Part shown: positions 8,981 to 23,370 of the stretch, in pieces
Layout: every line of letters starts with the position of its first letter
How positions within the stretch are numbered: the first letter of the stretch is position 1
Assembly: GCF_001955695.1 (NCBI RefSeq)
Contig: NZ_CP019236.1
Span: 2,976,001-3,040,000, forward strand
Reading direction: 5' to 3'
DNA: 64,000 nt
Source: Rhodoferax koreense
GTDB lineage: Bacteria; Pseudomonadota; Gammaproteobacteria; Burkholderiales; Burkholderiaceae_C
Translations under genes and position numbers: made by a program
Notes under the pieces: generated by a model
Database searches by the model: none
What the model saw: the letters and a program-made list of their open reading frames with translations, nothing else
What the model was told of the DNA's origin: nothing

Positions 8981-11974
8981 TTACGCCTGCGGCCCCAGGT
9001 ACAGCGCCGCGCCCGGCAACGACGCGAAGAGTTCGGCCACGCGCAGGTGCCCGCTGTCCGCGACGCCAGGCTGCATCAATGCATGGCGCTGACCGCTAAG
9101 CACGTCCTGCGCCTCCAGGATGGCCAGGTGCGCCTCGCGCAGCGGGGTCAGGTCCACCGTGGTGTCGCCCCAGCACGCCTCCCCGAACAACGGCGCGCCT
9201 GGCCGGCCGAGCAGCCCGACATAGAGCCGGGCCGCCACGACGACGAGCATGGCGCTTGGCGTGCGCCGTGCGTAGGCGACGATGTGTTCCCGCGCCTTGC
9301 CGTGCACTTTCAGCGGCAGGTAGTCGCCGTTTTCGAACAGCGGCGGGTCGCGCCGACGCAGTTCGAGCAGCCGCCACGTGGTCCAGAGCTTGAGCCGACC
9401 GTCGGCCGGATCGGCCGCCATGCGCTGCAGCGCGGCCTGCACCGCCGCGCGGTCGGGGGCATCGAGTGCATCGACCAAAGGCTGCAGGGTGTCGAGCATC
9501 TGGTCGCGTACGGCATAGTCCACCGGACGCCGGTTGTCAGGGTCGACCAGGCTCAGGTCGATGGTCTCGTTGCCCTGGTAGATATCGGGCACGCCGGGCG
9601 AGCTGTATTTGAGCAGGGCCATCGAAAAGCTGTTGAGCCCGCCGAACCGGGCGAGTTCGGTGGCACGCGTGCGCAACTCGTTCAACGCCGGATTACCGGC
9701 GCTGCGGCCGAGCACGCCCCGCGTGAAGCCAAGCAGGGCTTCCTCGTAGGCGGCGTTCGGCCGCATCCAGCTGGTTTCGCGCTTGGCCTCGCGCGCGGCC
9801 TTGGTCATGTACGCGGCCACGCGTTCGCGGTAGTCGGCCAGCGCGGCGTCGTCGAGTTCGCCCGCGGGCAAGCTGCCCAGCAAGGTCTGGTAGAGCAGGT
9901 ACTCGTCGGCGGGCGAGGGCGCGCGCCGGCCGTCCACCTCGCGCTGCAGCGAACGCGTGAGCAGGTGCCAGCGGCGCAGGCCGAGGCGGAACACGCCTGG
10001 CACCTCGGACAACACGTCGATCCGGTTGCGCACGTCCTCCGAGCGCTTGTTGTCGTGGGTGGAGGTGGCCAGCATGGTGTGGGGCCAGCGTGCGCAACGG
10101 TCGCTGCTCGCGCCGTGGAACGCGGCCACCGTGGTGCCGAAGGTGGCCGGGTCGCCGCCGACCTCGTTGAGCGAGATCAACCGGTGGTAGCGGTAGAAGG
10201 CCGTGTCCTCCACGCCCTTGGCCGCCACGGGCGCACAGAACTGCTGGAAGCGCCAGGCGAACTGCAGCACCTGCGGACGGTGGGCCTCGTCGTCCCGGGC
10301 GAACTCGGCCAGCAGGCAACTGCGCAGGAAATCGAACACCCCGGTGTCGGCCGCCGCGCTGCGCTTGCGCGCCTGCGCGATGGCCCAGTCGATGAAGCGC
10401 CGGTCCTGCGCCGAAGCCTGGTCGACCACATAGGTGCGGTAGACCGGCATGCTGGCCGCGGTGTCGGCAATGGTGTCGCGCAGCGTGCTGAAGCCGTAGT
10501 CCCGCGTGTGGCGGTCGGTATTCGCGATGCGCTTGAGCTGGGTCGCCAGCACCGTGAGCTCGGCGCCGAGCGGGCCCAGCGCCACGGCGCGTTTGGCGTC
10601 GGTGACCAGATCTTCGTAGCCCGTCTCCACGCCGGAGAAGCTGCGCCAGATGCGTTCGAACCGCCGCGCCTGCCGGCGGTCGACGAACAGGCCATTGACC
10701 AGCATGCCGTAGCGGTAGCCGGTGGTGCCGTGCAAGGCCCAGTCGTCGGGCTGGTCGCCGTGCGCCGCCGTGATCTTTTCGGAGACGACATAGATGCCGA
10801 GCGCCTGCGCATCCGCCGTGGCCACGGGCGTGGCGGCGTCCGGCAGGCGCTGCGCCAGGCGCCGCGCATGGCCCCGCTGCAGCCGCTCGAAATACTGGGC
10901 CGGGTCGCGCAAGCCATCGGGGTGGTCGATGCGCAGGCCGTCCACGACGCCGGAGGCCGTCAGATCCAGCGCCAGGGCATGCGTGGCTTCGAACACGCGT
11001 TCGTCCTCGATGCGCAGCGCCGCCAATTCGTTGACGTCGAAGAAGCGGCGGTAGTTGATCTCGTCGGCCGCGGCCAGCCAGGAGGCCAGCCGGTAGGCCT
11101 GCGCCTCGTGCAGCCGATGCAGTTCATCGTGGCCCTCGGCGCCGTTGACGGTGGCCAACACTCGTTCGATGGCTCCCGCCGCATCGGCTTCGCCGGCGAG
11201 TTCGGCCAACTGCTGTTTCAGCGGCGCGATCACGTCGGCCCGGTAGTTGCGCGCGGCTTCGCCGACTTCCGAGCGATCGGGCAGCGCGGCCGCATAGGCG
11301 CTCAGCGCGATGAACCTGGCGCGCAGGCTGGCGTCGCCCCCGGCCGCCTCGAGTTCGGCCAGCGCCGCATCCAGCAGCACCGGCCAGGTGTGCGGATCGA
11401 CGGGGAAGCGATGCGAGAAATACGCCAGCTGAAACTGGCCCGCGGCGGCGTCGAAGGCCAGCTGCAGTTGCCCCTGCGCGAGCACCTCGCCATAGGCCTC
11501 GCCCAATACCGGGATCAGCACCTTGCCGACGAGTTCTTCGTTGAACGGATGCCAGTTGATGTCGAAGAACCCCGCGTAGCCTGACGCCTGGCCGTTTTCC
11601 AGCACGTCGGCCCACCACGGATTGTGCGCGCCGATCACGCCCATGTGGTTCGGCACCAGGTCGAGCACCAGCCCGAGGCCGTGGGCCCGCGCCGCCGCGG
11701 CGAACCGCTCGAAGCCTTCCTGACCGCCGAGCTCCGGGTTGATCTCGCGGTGGTCCACCACGTCGTAGCCATGCAGGCTGCCCGGCCGTGCGCGGCTGAT
11801 CGGCGAGCAGTAGACGTGGCTCACGCCCAGGCGCTGCAGGTAAGGGAGGATGGTCGTGGCGGCTTCGAAGCCGAAGTCCTTGTGCAGTTGCAGCCGGTAG
11901 GTCGCGCGCGGGATGACCGCGACCGCAACCGTGGCGGTCGGGGTGGATTGGTTTTGGGTTTGGGTGTGAGACAT
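8981..11974 (-). CDS. treY: Malto-oligosyltrehalose synthase
   Basis: TreY isomerises the reducing-end glucose of maltodextrins to an alpha-1,1 linkage, the first of two steps from glucan to trehalose. This GH13 protein of 997 aa shows RATYRLQLHKDFGFEAA at the start, LDLVPNHMGVIG, the nucleophile Asp in VDGLRIDHPDGLRDP, the general acid Glu in YVVSEKI, and the third carboxylate in TSTHDNKRSEDVRNR. Its length is somewhat longer than the common ~750-950 aa. The start codon overlaps the treZ stop as ATGA, showing translational coupling to its partner enzyme. The predicted location is cytoplasmic. Confidence 0.95.
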   Translation of the reverse strand: MSHTQTQNQSTPTATVAVAVIPRATYRLQLHKDFGFEAATTILPYLQRLGVSHVYCSPISRARPGSLHGYDVVDHREINPELGGQEGFERFAAAARAHGLGLVLDLVPNHMGVIGAHNPWWADVLENGQASGYAGFFDINWHPFNEELVGKVLIPVLGEAYGEVLAQGQLQLAFDAAAGQFQLAYFSHRFPVDPHTWPVLLDAALAELEAAGGDASLRARFIALSAYAAALPDRSEVGEAARNYRADVIAPLKQQLAELAGEADAAGAIERVLATVNGAEGHDELHRLHEAQAYRLASWLAAADEINYRRFFDVNELAALRIEDERVFEATHALALDLTASGVVDGLRIDHPDGLRDPAQYFERLQRGHARRLAQRLPDAATPVATADAQALGIYVVSEKITAAHGDQPDDWALHGTTGYRYGMLVNGLFVDRRQARRFERIWRSFSGVETGYEDLVTDAKRAVALGPLGAELTVLATQLKRIANTDRHTRDYGFSTLRDTIADTAASMPVYRTYVVDQASAQDRRFIDWAIAQARKRSAAADTGVFDFLRSCLLAEFARDDEAHRPQVLQFAWRFQQFCAPVAAKGVEDTAFYRYHRLISLNEVGGDPATFGTTVAAFHGASSDRCARWPHTMLATSTHDNKRSEDVRNRIDVLSEVPGVFRLGLRRWHLLTRSLQREVDGRRAPSPADEYLLYQTLLGSLPAGELDDAALADYRERVAAYMTKAAREAKRETSWMRPNAAYEEALLGFTRGVLGRSAGNPALNELRTRATELARFGGLNSFSMALLKYSSPGVPDIYQGNETIDLSLVDPDNRRPVDYAVRDQMLDTLQPLVDALDAPDRAAVQAALQRMAADPADGRLKLWTTWRLLELRRRDPPLFENGDYLPLKVHGKAREHIVAYARRTPSAMLVVVAARLYVGLLGRPGAPLFGEACWGDTTVDLTPLREAHLAILEAQDVLSGQRHALMQPGVADSGHLRVAELFASLPGAALYLGPQA

Positions 11975-13788
11975 CAGGGGTTAGGCTGGTTGAGCGTGAC
12001 GCGCACGGCGTTCGGGCCCAGTGTCATTGCGTCTTCCGCCAGGGTTTGTTCGCCGCAGGCATAGATGGTGCGGGCTTTGCGGGGCACGGCGGCCGGCGCG
12101 GCAGTGGTGCCCAGATTGGCGACCATCTCCCAGGTGGCGCCATCCGCCAGCGGCCATTGGATGTGGATCACGGCGCCATTGCTGGTAAAACGCGCACCGC
12201 CCGTGGCATGGGCGAGCCTCGGCACGAGGTGTTCCCTGCGCAGCGACAACAGTTCGCGGACCAGCGCCATGCGTTCGCGGTGGGGCGAGGCTGCCGCTTC
12301 GGTCCAGTCGAGTTTGGACGCGGCAAAGGTTTCGGCCGCGTTCGGATCGGGAATCGCCGCTCGCGCCGCGGGATCGGCGAACGCCTTGAACGGGGCGAAC
12401 TCGTTGCGTCGACCGGTCGACACCGCCTCGGCCAGCTCGCCGTGGAAGTCGCAGAAATACAGGAAAGGCGTGGACGCCGCGAACTCTTCCCCCATGAACA
12501 GCATCGGGATGTGCGGCGACAGCAGCAGGCAGGCGTACAGGGCGTCGAGCCGCGCGGCGTCCGTCAGCGCGCCGATGCGCTGGCCCAGCGCGCGGTTGCC
12601 GATGTGGTCGTGGTTCTGCAGGAAGGAGACGAACGCCGTGGGCGGCAGGTGCCCGCTGGATTCACCACGGTGGCCGCCGTGCCGCGGCGTGGCCTGGCCC
12701 TGGTAGACGAAGCCCTGGGCCAGGGCCCGCGCCAGATCCGCCACGGGCTGCGCCGCGTAGTCCTCGTAGTAGCCGTCGGTCTCGCCGGTCAACCACACGT
12801 GGGCGCAGTGGTGCAGGTCGTCGTTCCATTGGGCGGTGGCGCAGCGTGGCTCGCCGTGCGTGTCGCGCGCCAGCGGCCCGGCCTGGTTGAATTCGTTTTC
12901 CAGCACCATGTGCACGTGTCGGCGCGCCCCGGGGCCTTCCCGCAGCCGGTCGGCGATCTCCTGCAGGATATGGCGGGAAGAGTCGTCGCGGATCTGGTGC
13001 ACGGCGTCGAAGCGCAGGCCGTCGAACCGGAATTCCTCGGTCCAGTACAGCACGTTCTCGATGAAGAACTGGCGCACCGGCCCGTGGTGCTCGCCGTCGA
13101 AATTGATCGCCGAACCCCAGGGCGTCTGGTGGCGGGGATTAAAGAATTCCGGGCAGTAGACATGCAGGTAGTTGCCCTCGGGGCCGAAGTGGTTGTAGAC
13201 CACGTCGAGCAGCACCATCATGCCCAGGCCGTGGGCCGTGTCCACGAAGGCCTTGAGCTCGTCGGGTGTGCCGTAGGCCGCGTCGGGAGCGAACGGCAAT
13301 ACGCCGTCATAACCCCAGTTGCGCGTGCCTGGCATGTCGGACAGCGGCATGAGCTGGATGGCGGTGATGCCGAGTTCGGCCAGGGCGGCCAGCTGCCGCG
13401 CGGCGGCCGCATAGCTGCCCTCGGGCGTGAATGCGCCCACGTGCAACTCGTAGATCACCGCCTCGTGCCAGGGCCGTCCGCGCCAGTCGGGGTGGCGCCA
13501 GGCGTAGCCTTGGGGATCGACGACCTCGCTCGGGCCGTGCACGTCGAGCGGGTTGTACCGGGAAGCCGGATCGGGCACCGGCGCGCCATCGCCGATCCTG
13601 AATTTGTAGCGCGTGCCGGCCTCGGCATCGGGCAGTTGCAACACAAACCAGCCGTCGGCCGCGCCCTCCATGAGCAGCTGCCGCGGGCTGGGCGATTCGA
13701 TGCAAAGCGTCACGTCCGGCGCACTCGGCGCCCACAGGCTGAACACGGTGCCCCCGTCGGGCTGCAGCCGGGCGCCGAATCCGGTCAT
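11974..13788 (-). CDS. treZ: Malto-oligosyltrehalose trehalohydrolase
   Basis: TreZ cleaves trehalose from the maltooligosyl-trehalose made by TreY. The 604-aa chain starts with a CBM48-like N-terminal domain (FSLWAPSAPDVTL), then a GH13 barrel with DVVYNHFGPEGNYL, nucleophile Asp in FDGLRFDAVHQI, acid Glu in MVLENEFNQ and Asp in FLQNHDHIGNRALG. The PDAAYGTPDELKAFVD segment is typical for the family. I start at MTGFGARLQPDGG; the much longer open frame upstream is out of phase with the TM-protein gene and reads through it. The start overlaps the TM-protein stop and the stop overlaps the treY start. Confidence 0.94.
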   Translation of the reverse strand: MTGFGARLQPDGGTVFSLWAPSAPDVTLCIESPSPRQLLMEGAADGWFVLQLPDAEAGTRYKFRIGDGAPVPDPASRYNPLDVHGPSEVVDPQGYAWRHPDWRGRPWHEAVIYELHVGAFTPEGSYAAAARQLAALAELGITAIQLMPLSDMPGTRNWGYDGVLPFAPDAAYGTPDELKAFVDTAHGLGMMVLLDVVYNHFGPEGNYLHVYCPEFFNPRHQTPWGSAINFDGEHHGPVRQFFIENVLYWTEEFRFDGLRFDAVHQIRDDSSRHILQEIADRLREGPGARRHVHMVLENEFNQAGPLARDTHGEPRCATAQWNDDLHHCAHVWLTGETDGYYEDYAAQPVADLARALAQGFVYQGQATPRHGGHRGESSGHLPPTAFVSFLQNHDHIGNRALGQRIGALTDAARLDALYACLLLSPHIPMLFMGEEFAASTPFLYFCDFHGELAEAVSTGRRNEFAPFKAFADPAARAAIPDPNAAETFAASKLDWTEAAASPHRERMALVRELLSLRREHLVPRLAHATGGARFTSNGAVIHIQWPLADGATWEMVANLGTTAAPAAVPRKARTIYACGEQTLAEDAMTLGPNAVRVTLNQPNP

Positions 13789-14521
13789 GGAAGCTTGTCG
13801 CTGCGGAACATCTTGGCGACGTTCTTCGGCTCGGGCAGTTCCGGATCGGGCACGTCGCGCGAGGGCCACCAGCGCTCCAGGTGCGCCGCCGCCCAGCGTT
13901 GTCCGCCGAGTCCGAAGGCCAGTGCGAGTGCCAGCACCAGGCCGCCGAGCAGCAGCAGGAAGGCTTCGCGCACGATCGTGCCTCCGACGTCGATCGCGTC
14001 GAAGGCGATCATCACCACGAAGGCCATGATGGCGTAGCGCGCGATACGGCCCAGCGCATCCGAATCGCGGATGCCCACGCCGTTGCAATAGGTGACCACC
14101 GCGTTCGAGACGAAGCGCGCAAAGTAGGAGCCGAAGGCCAATACCAGCAGCGCCACGATCACCTTGGGCACGAACAGCATCACCCGGCTCAGCAGGTCGG
14201 TCACATGCGTCAGGCCGAGTCCGTTGAAGGCCACGATCAGTGCGGCCAGGATCACCACCCAGTAGGTCAGCAGCCCCACCACGCCGATGGTGTCGATGTG
14301 GGTGCCGCCCTGCTGCAGGAAGCTGTCCAGCCCGGCGCGTTGCGTGAGGATGTGGAAGTTGATGGCGCGCAGCGCCTTCTGCACCGCGAAACGCGCGGCC
14401 TTGGCGATGAGGAAGCCGATCAGCAGCACCGCCAGTGCCACGGCCAGCCGGGGGATGAAAACCCCGATCTGGATCAGGAAGGCCCGTACGGGCTCGAGCA
14501 TCACGTCGATCTTTTCCATGT

Positions 14522-14525
<4 letters not shown>
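13785..14525 (-). CDS. MscS-type conserved TM-helix membrane protein within the trehalose operon
   Basis: The 246-aa product has about five hydrophobic helices (LAVALAVLLIGFLIAKAA, VGLLTYWVVILAALIVAF, LFVPKVIVALLVLAFGSYFA, ARYAIMAFVVMIAFDA, FLLLLGGLVLALALAFGLGG). The alternation of helix, amphipathic RxxxxAL connector and 'GIRDSDALGRIARYAI' matches the 'conserved TM helix' repeat proteins related to small mechanosensitive channels. It lacks the large cytoplasmic MscS beta/alpha domain, ending instead with a short charged tail. The gene is coupled by 4-bp overlaps to treS/maltokinase upstream and treZ downstream, so it belongs to the trehalose/glucan operon. An osmotic-stress role is an inference from context. 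A second ATG two codons in is an alternative start. Confidence 0.82.
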
Positions 14526-17907
<3,382 letters not shown>

Positions 17908-17911
<4 letters not shown>

Positions 17912-20014
17912 GGGTTGCTGCTCCGCTCGATGCGCAAGATGTGGGCTGGCATTTCGGCCGGGTCGAGGATGACGAAATTGCCGCCGTCGCGCCAGGTGAA
18001 GCGCTGGCCGGACAACAGGTCGAACACTTCAAAGGTCTCGACACCGCCGGCACCGAGCCAGGCGGCATCCAGGTGCACCCAGCCCGACTGACGGAAGGTG
18101 GCATCGAGGTTGACGACGGTCAGCACGGCCTGGCCGGCGTCGTCGCGCTTGGCGTAGGCGATCAGCTGGTCGTTGCCGGTATCGAAGAAGCGCAGCTGCC
18201 GGTTGCCGTGCAGGGCAGGGTGGTGGCGCCGGATGTCGTTGAGCTTGCCGATCAGGCCGCGCAGGCTGTGGTCCTGCTCGATGTCCCAATGGCGCAGCTG
18301 GTATTTCTCGGAGTCGAGGTATTCCTCGCTGCCGGGCGAGCGCGGCCGGCCTTCCATGAGTTCGTAGGCCGGCCCGTAGATGCCGTAGTTGGCGCAGAGT
18401 GTGGCGGCGAGGATCAGCCGTGTGGTGAACACCGCGCGCGGCGCGTGGTGCAGTTGTTCGTTGAGGATGTCGGGCGTGTTCGGCCAGGCGTTCGGACGGA
18501 AGTAGTCGTACCCCGGGCCTTGCGACAGCTCGGTGAAATACTCGGTGAGTCCGGCCTTGTCGTTGCGCCAGGTGAAGTAGGTGTAGGACTGCGAAAAGCC
18601 GAGCTTGGCCAGCCGGTGCATGACCTTCGGCCGCGTGAAGGCCTCGGCCAGGAACAGCACCTCGGGATGCTCGCGCTTGATGGCCGTGATACACCACTCC
18701 CAGAACGGGAACGCCTTGGTATGCGGGTTGTCCACACGGAAGATCTTCACGCCCTGCGCGATCCAGTAGTCGAACACACTCTTGAGCTCGAGCCACAGGG
18801 CCCGCCAGTCTTCTGTCTCGAAGTTGAACGGGTAGATGTCCTGGTATTTCTTCGGCGGATTCTCGGCGTACTGCACGCTGCCGTCCGGGCGCCAGCGGAA
18901 CCACTGCGGATGCTGCTTCACGTAGGGATGGTCGGGCGCGCACTGGAAGGCGATGTCGAGCGCGAGTTCGATGCCGAGTTCGCCGGCCTTGGCCACGAGC
19001 GCGCGGAAATCCTCGAGCGTGCCGAGCTCGGGCAGCACGTCCTTGTGCCCGCCCTCGTCGGCACCGATCGCCCATGGGCTGCCCACGTCGCCGTCCTCGG
19101 CGGCCAGGGCATTGTTGCGGCCTTTGCGCTTGATGCGGCCGATCGGGTGGATCGGCGGCAGGTACAGCACGTCGAAACCCATCTGGGCCACATAGGGGAG
19201 CCGCGCGGCCACGTCGCGGAAACTGCCGTGCCGGCCTTCTTCCAGCGCGGCCGAGCGGGGGAACATTTCGTACCAGGCGCTGAAGGCCGCGCGCTGGCGG
19301 TCCACCACCAGGGGCAGGCCGGCCGCGAAGTCGGCTTGCGGCGCCACGAAGCGTGTTTCGAATTGGCGGTCCGGATAACGCGCGGCCACCTCGGCTAGGC
19401 CGTCGTCCAGCGCCAGGGCCTTGATGGCCTCGATCTCGGCCTCCACCTGGTCCATCTGGCTCAGGTCGGCCTTGGCCGCGGCGAGGGCGCGCTTGCGCAG
19501 GCCCTGCGCCCATTTGCCCAGGGCCTTGCGGTCTTCCCCGCGTGCGCGTGCCGCGGTCTCTTCGCCCAGAACGGCACCGATCTGCGCGGCAATGAGGATG
19601 TCGGCCGCGTCCACGCGGCGGCCCAACTCCACGCGCCACGCGGCGAAATGATCGACCCAGGCTGCCACGGTGTAGCGGTAGCGGCCCTGCGTTGGCGGGG
19701 TGAAGCTGGCGGTCCATTCGTCGTTGCCGGTGGGCGACATCTCCACCTCGTGCATGTCGGCCGCACCTTCCGCGCCCCAGCACAGGCGCGCACTCACCTG
19801 GTCATGACCATCGGTGAAAACATGCGCCGTCACCGCGATGGCCTGGCCTTCGACCCGCTTGACCGCGAAACGCCCGCCGTCGATCCACGGCAATACCGCA
19901 TCGACCACCGCCCGTGCCCGGCCTTCGTCGGGCAAGATGACGCGGGGCTTGTCGGGTTTGCGCGGCGACGTACGGGTGCGGCTCTTGGGGGCGTTCAGCT
20001 TCGGCGCTTCGTTC

Positions 20015-20025
<11 letters not shown>
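17908..20025 (-). CDS. glgE: Alpha-1,4-glucan:maltose-1-phosphate maltosyltransferase
   Basis: GlgE transfers maltosyl units from maltose-1-phosphate to the non-reducing end of alpha-1,4-glucans. The 705-aa chain has the GlgE N-terminal beta domain (VKRVEGQAIAVTAHVFTDGHD), the helical insert, and the GH13 barrel with LYLPPIHPIG, DIAFQCAPDHPYV, nucleophile Asp in KIFRVDNPHTKAFPFWEW, acid Glu in VLFLAEAFTRPKVM and the YTYFTWRNDKAGLTEY stretch. I start at MPPENEAPKLN because the longer frame runs into glgB; this leaves an 11-bp overlap with the glgB stop. A basic Lys/Arg/Pro N-terminal tail of ~30 residues precedes the fold. Confidence 0.95.
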
Positions 20026-21910
<1,885 letters not shown>

Positions 21911-22051
21911 GCGAGTGGCGTGTGGTGCACGCGGGGATGTGAGAGGGTGTGGACCACTGTCTGCGCGGGTGCCGAATTCGTGCACCGGAGAGCCACGCAT
22001 GTGTTTGTAGGCGCATGCCGCGCATTAAAAAACGAAGCGCGTCATTGTTAC

Positions 22052-22068
22052 GGTAACTCTTGGTAACT
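22052..22068. promoter_or_regulatory. Direct repeat GGTAACT x2, spaced 10 bp
   Basis: GGTAACT at 22052-22058 and 22062-22068 lie on one helical face (10-bp period), about 145 bp upstream of the glgB start. Paired direct repeats with this period are typical of response-regulator-type sites, but no regulator can be named. Confidence 0.35.
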
Positions 22069-22166
22069 GGCTTGGGTCGGGGCGGTAAAACTTGCCGCAA
22101 ACCCTACCGTCCAGCGCACAACTCGGCCGTTGAAGCATGCAAAAGGACCAGCATGAACCTGCTGTT

Positions 22167-22202
22167 CTTTGCAACTGTCGCCGGCCTTACCGACAGTTGC
22201 AA
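22167..22202. promoter_or_regulatory. Perfect 13-bp inverted repeat, operator candidate
   Basis: TTTGCAACTGTCG (22167-22179) and CGACAGTTGCAAA (22190-22202) are exact reverse complements separated by 10 bp. It is about 185 bp before the KGG-repeat gene and 257 bp before glgB. There is no T-run after either arm, which argues for a protein-binding dyad over an intrinsic terminator, though an RNA hairpin is possible. Confidence 0.6.
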
Positions 22203-22386
22203 ATACCGCATGTGCATTTTTCTTCAGGTGTTTGCTGCGGAGTCTGCTATCAAATCCTTGAAGCCTTCGATCGACGCAACACTCATAACGAGGACGTTAC
22301 AAGCGCTAACTCGACCGGCATGCCAATTGCCGCTTTGCCCTGCCGGCACGCTGCCGGCGATATACCTATCAACGAGGAGCAACACC

Positions 22387-22662
22387 ATGGTGAACATCAG
22401 CACGACCGCAACGGGCGAATCCGCAGGCAAGACCGACAACGGCGTGGCGCCTGTGAAGAAGAGTTTGCGCGGCTTCGCCGCCATGGATCCGGCACAGCAA
22501 AGGCGCATCGCGAGTGAGGGCGGCCGGGCGGCGCACGCCAGTGGCAATGCGCACGAGTTCACCTCGGAAGAGGCACGCGCGGCCGGCTCCAAGAGCCGGG
22601 GTGGCAAGGGCGCCAAGGCCGCGACCGCGCAGGGTGCGCCAGTGAGCGGCAACGGGGGCTGA
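22387..22662 (+). CDS. KGG-repeat general stress protein (YciG-like)
   Basis: The 91-aa hydrophilic protein contains the stress-induced 'KGG' type repeats: RGFAAMDPAQQRRIASEGGRAAHASGNAHEF followed by SEEARAAGSKSRGGKGAK (broken here as segments around residues 29-80). These small, disordered, Gly/Ala-rich proteins are induced in stationary phase or under general stress in enterobacteria (YciG) and Bacillus (GsiB); their molecular action is not known. A ribosome binding site AACGAGGAGC precedes the ATG at good spacing. It lies next to dps, which supports a stress role, and is divergent from the trehalose/glucan operon. It carries a ~28-residue N-terminal extension with no repeat. Confidence 0.85.
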   Translation: MVNISTTATGESAGKTDNGVAPVKKSLRGFAAMDPAQQRRIASEGGRAAHASGNAHEFTSEEARAAGSKSRGGKGAKAATAQGAPVSGNGG

Positions 22663-22818
22663 GCCCGGTATCCGGCAGACCCGGCGCCTGCCGCGTCACC
22701 GCCGCGCAGGGCGCGAGACGGGCACGGATGAGCAGCCTGCGCAAATCGGTTAGGCTGTCTGCGCGTTCGGTGATACGAGCGTCGGACCTCCCTTCACTTG
22801 AAAGAAAGACTCTGCGCC

Positions 22819-23358
22819 ATGGCGAAACTCAGCAACAGCAAGAAATCGGAAATCAAGACACGGCGATCTGCGCCGTTGGCCACGCCCAGTGACCTGTCGG
22901 CCAAGGCCACGACCGACATTTCGGGTGCGTTGAACGGCGTGCTGGCGGACGTTTTCGCGCTCTACCTCAAGACCAAGAACTTCCATTGGCACATGAGTGG
23001 CCCGCATTTCCGGGACTACCATCTGCTGCTCGACGAACAGGGCGACCAGCTCTACGCCATGACCGATCCGCTGGCCGAGCGCATCCGCAAGGTGGGTGGC
23101 AACACCTTGCGCTCGATTGGGCACATTGCGCGACTGCAGCGCATTTCGGACAACGATGCCGAGTTCGTCGAACCGCTGGACATGCTCGCCGAGCTCCGCG
23201 AGGACAACAAGTCCCTCGCCGCCCGCCTGCGCGAGGCGCACAACGTGACGGATGAACACCGCGACATCGCTTCGTCGAGCTTGCTGGAGAACTGGATCGA
23301 CGAAACCGAACGCCGCACCTGGTTCCTTTTCGAATCGGGCCGACGCGAAGTCTCCTGA
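22819..23358 (+). CDS. dps: Dps-family DNA-binding ferritin-like protein
   Basis: The ~179-aa protein has the Dps four-helix bundle with the ferroxidase signature spanning two subunits: KTKNFHWHMSGPHFRDYHLLLDEQ (H, D and E ligands seen in segments NFHWHM and DYHLLLDEQGDQLY) and MTDPLAERIRKVGG. The Lys/Arg-rich N-terminal tail (KLSNSKKSEIKTRR) fits DNA binding. Dps oxidises Fe(II) with hydrogen peroxide and stores iron in a dodecamer while protecting DNA. I start at MAKLSNSKK; the longer TTG frame adds seven weak residues. Neighbours (KGG-repeat protein upstream, cytochrome b561 and VIT transporter downstream) suggest an oxidative/iron stress group. Confidence 0.93.
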   Translation: MAKLSNSKKSEIKTRRSAPLATPSDLSAKATTDISGALNGVLADVFALYLKTKNFHWHMSGPHFRDYHLLLDEQGDQLYAMTDPLAERIRKVGGNTLRSIGHIARLQRISDNDAEFVEPLDMLAELREDNKSLAARLREAHNVTDEHRDIASSSLLENWIDETERRTWFLFESGRREVS

Positions 23359-23370
23359 ACCCCCTTCGAT

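Larger units (their letters stand above)
21911..22386. other. 476-bp divergent intergenic region (glgB operon / KGG-repeat gene)
   Basis: There is no convincing gene here; the open frames are short and poorly composed. It separates the glgB operon on the minus strand from the stress-protein gene on the plus strand and is lower in GC than the flanks. It holds a strong 13-bp dyad at 22167-22202, a direct repeat GGTAACT at 22052 and 22062, and a small dyad TAACG-AGGA-CGTTA near 22289. It probably carries divergent promoters and operators. Confidence 0.7.

Noticed and set aside
8972..11584. Long plus-strand open frame opposite treY
   Set aside because: Repetitive Gln/Arg/Val composition typical of antisense translation; treY has all catalytic motifs.
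22167..22202. Simple rho-independent terminator
   Set aside because: No T-run follows either arm and no gene ends just before it on either strand; kept as an operator candidate instead.
21911..22386. Small coding genes in the intergenic region
   Set aside because: Frames are short, overlap dyads, lack ribosome binding sites and have no protein-like composition.
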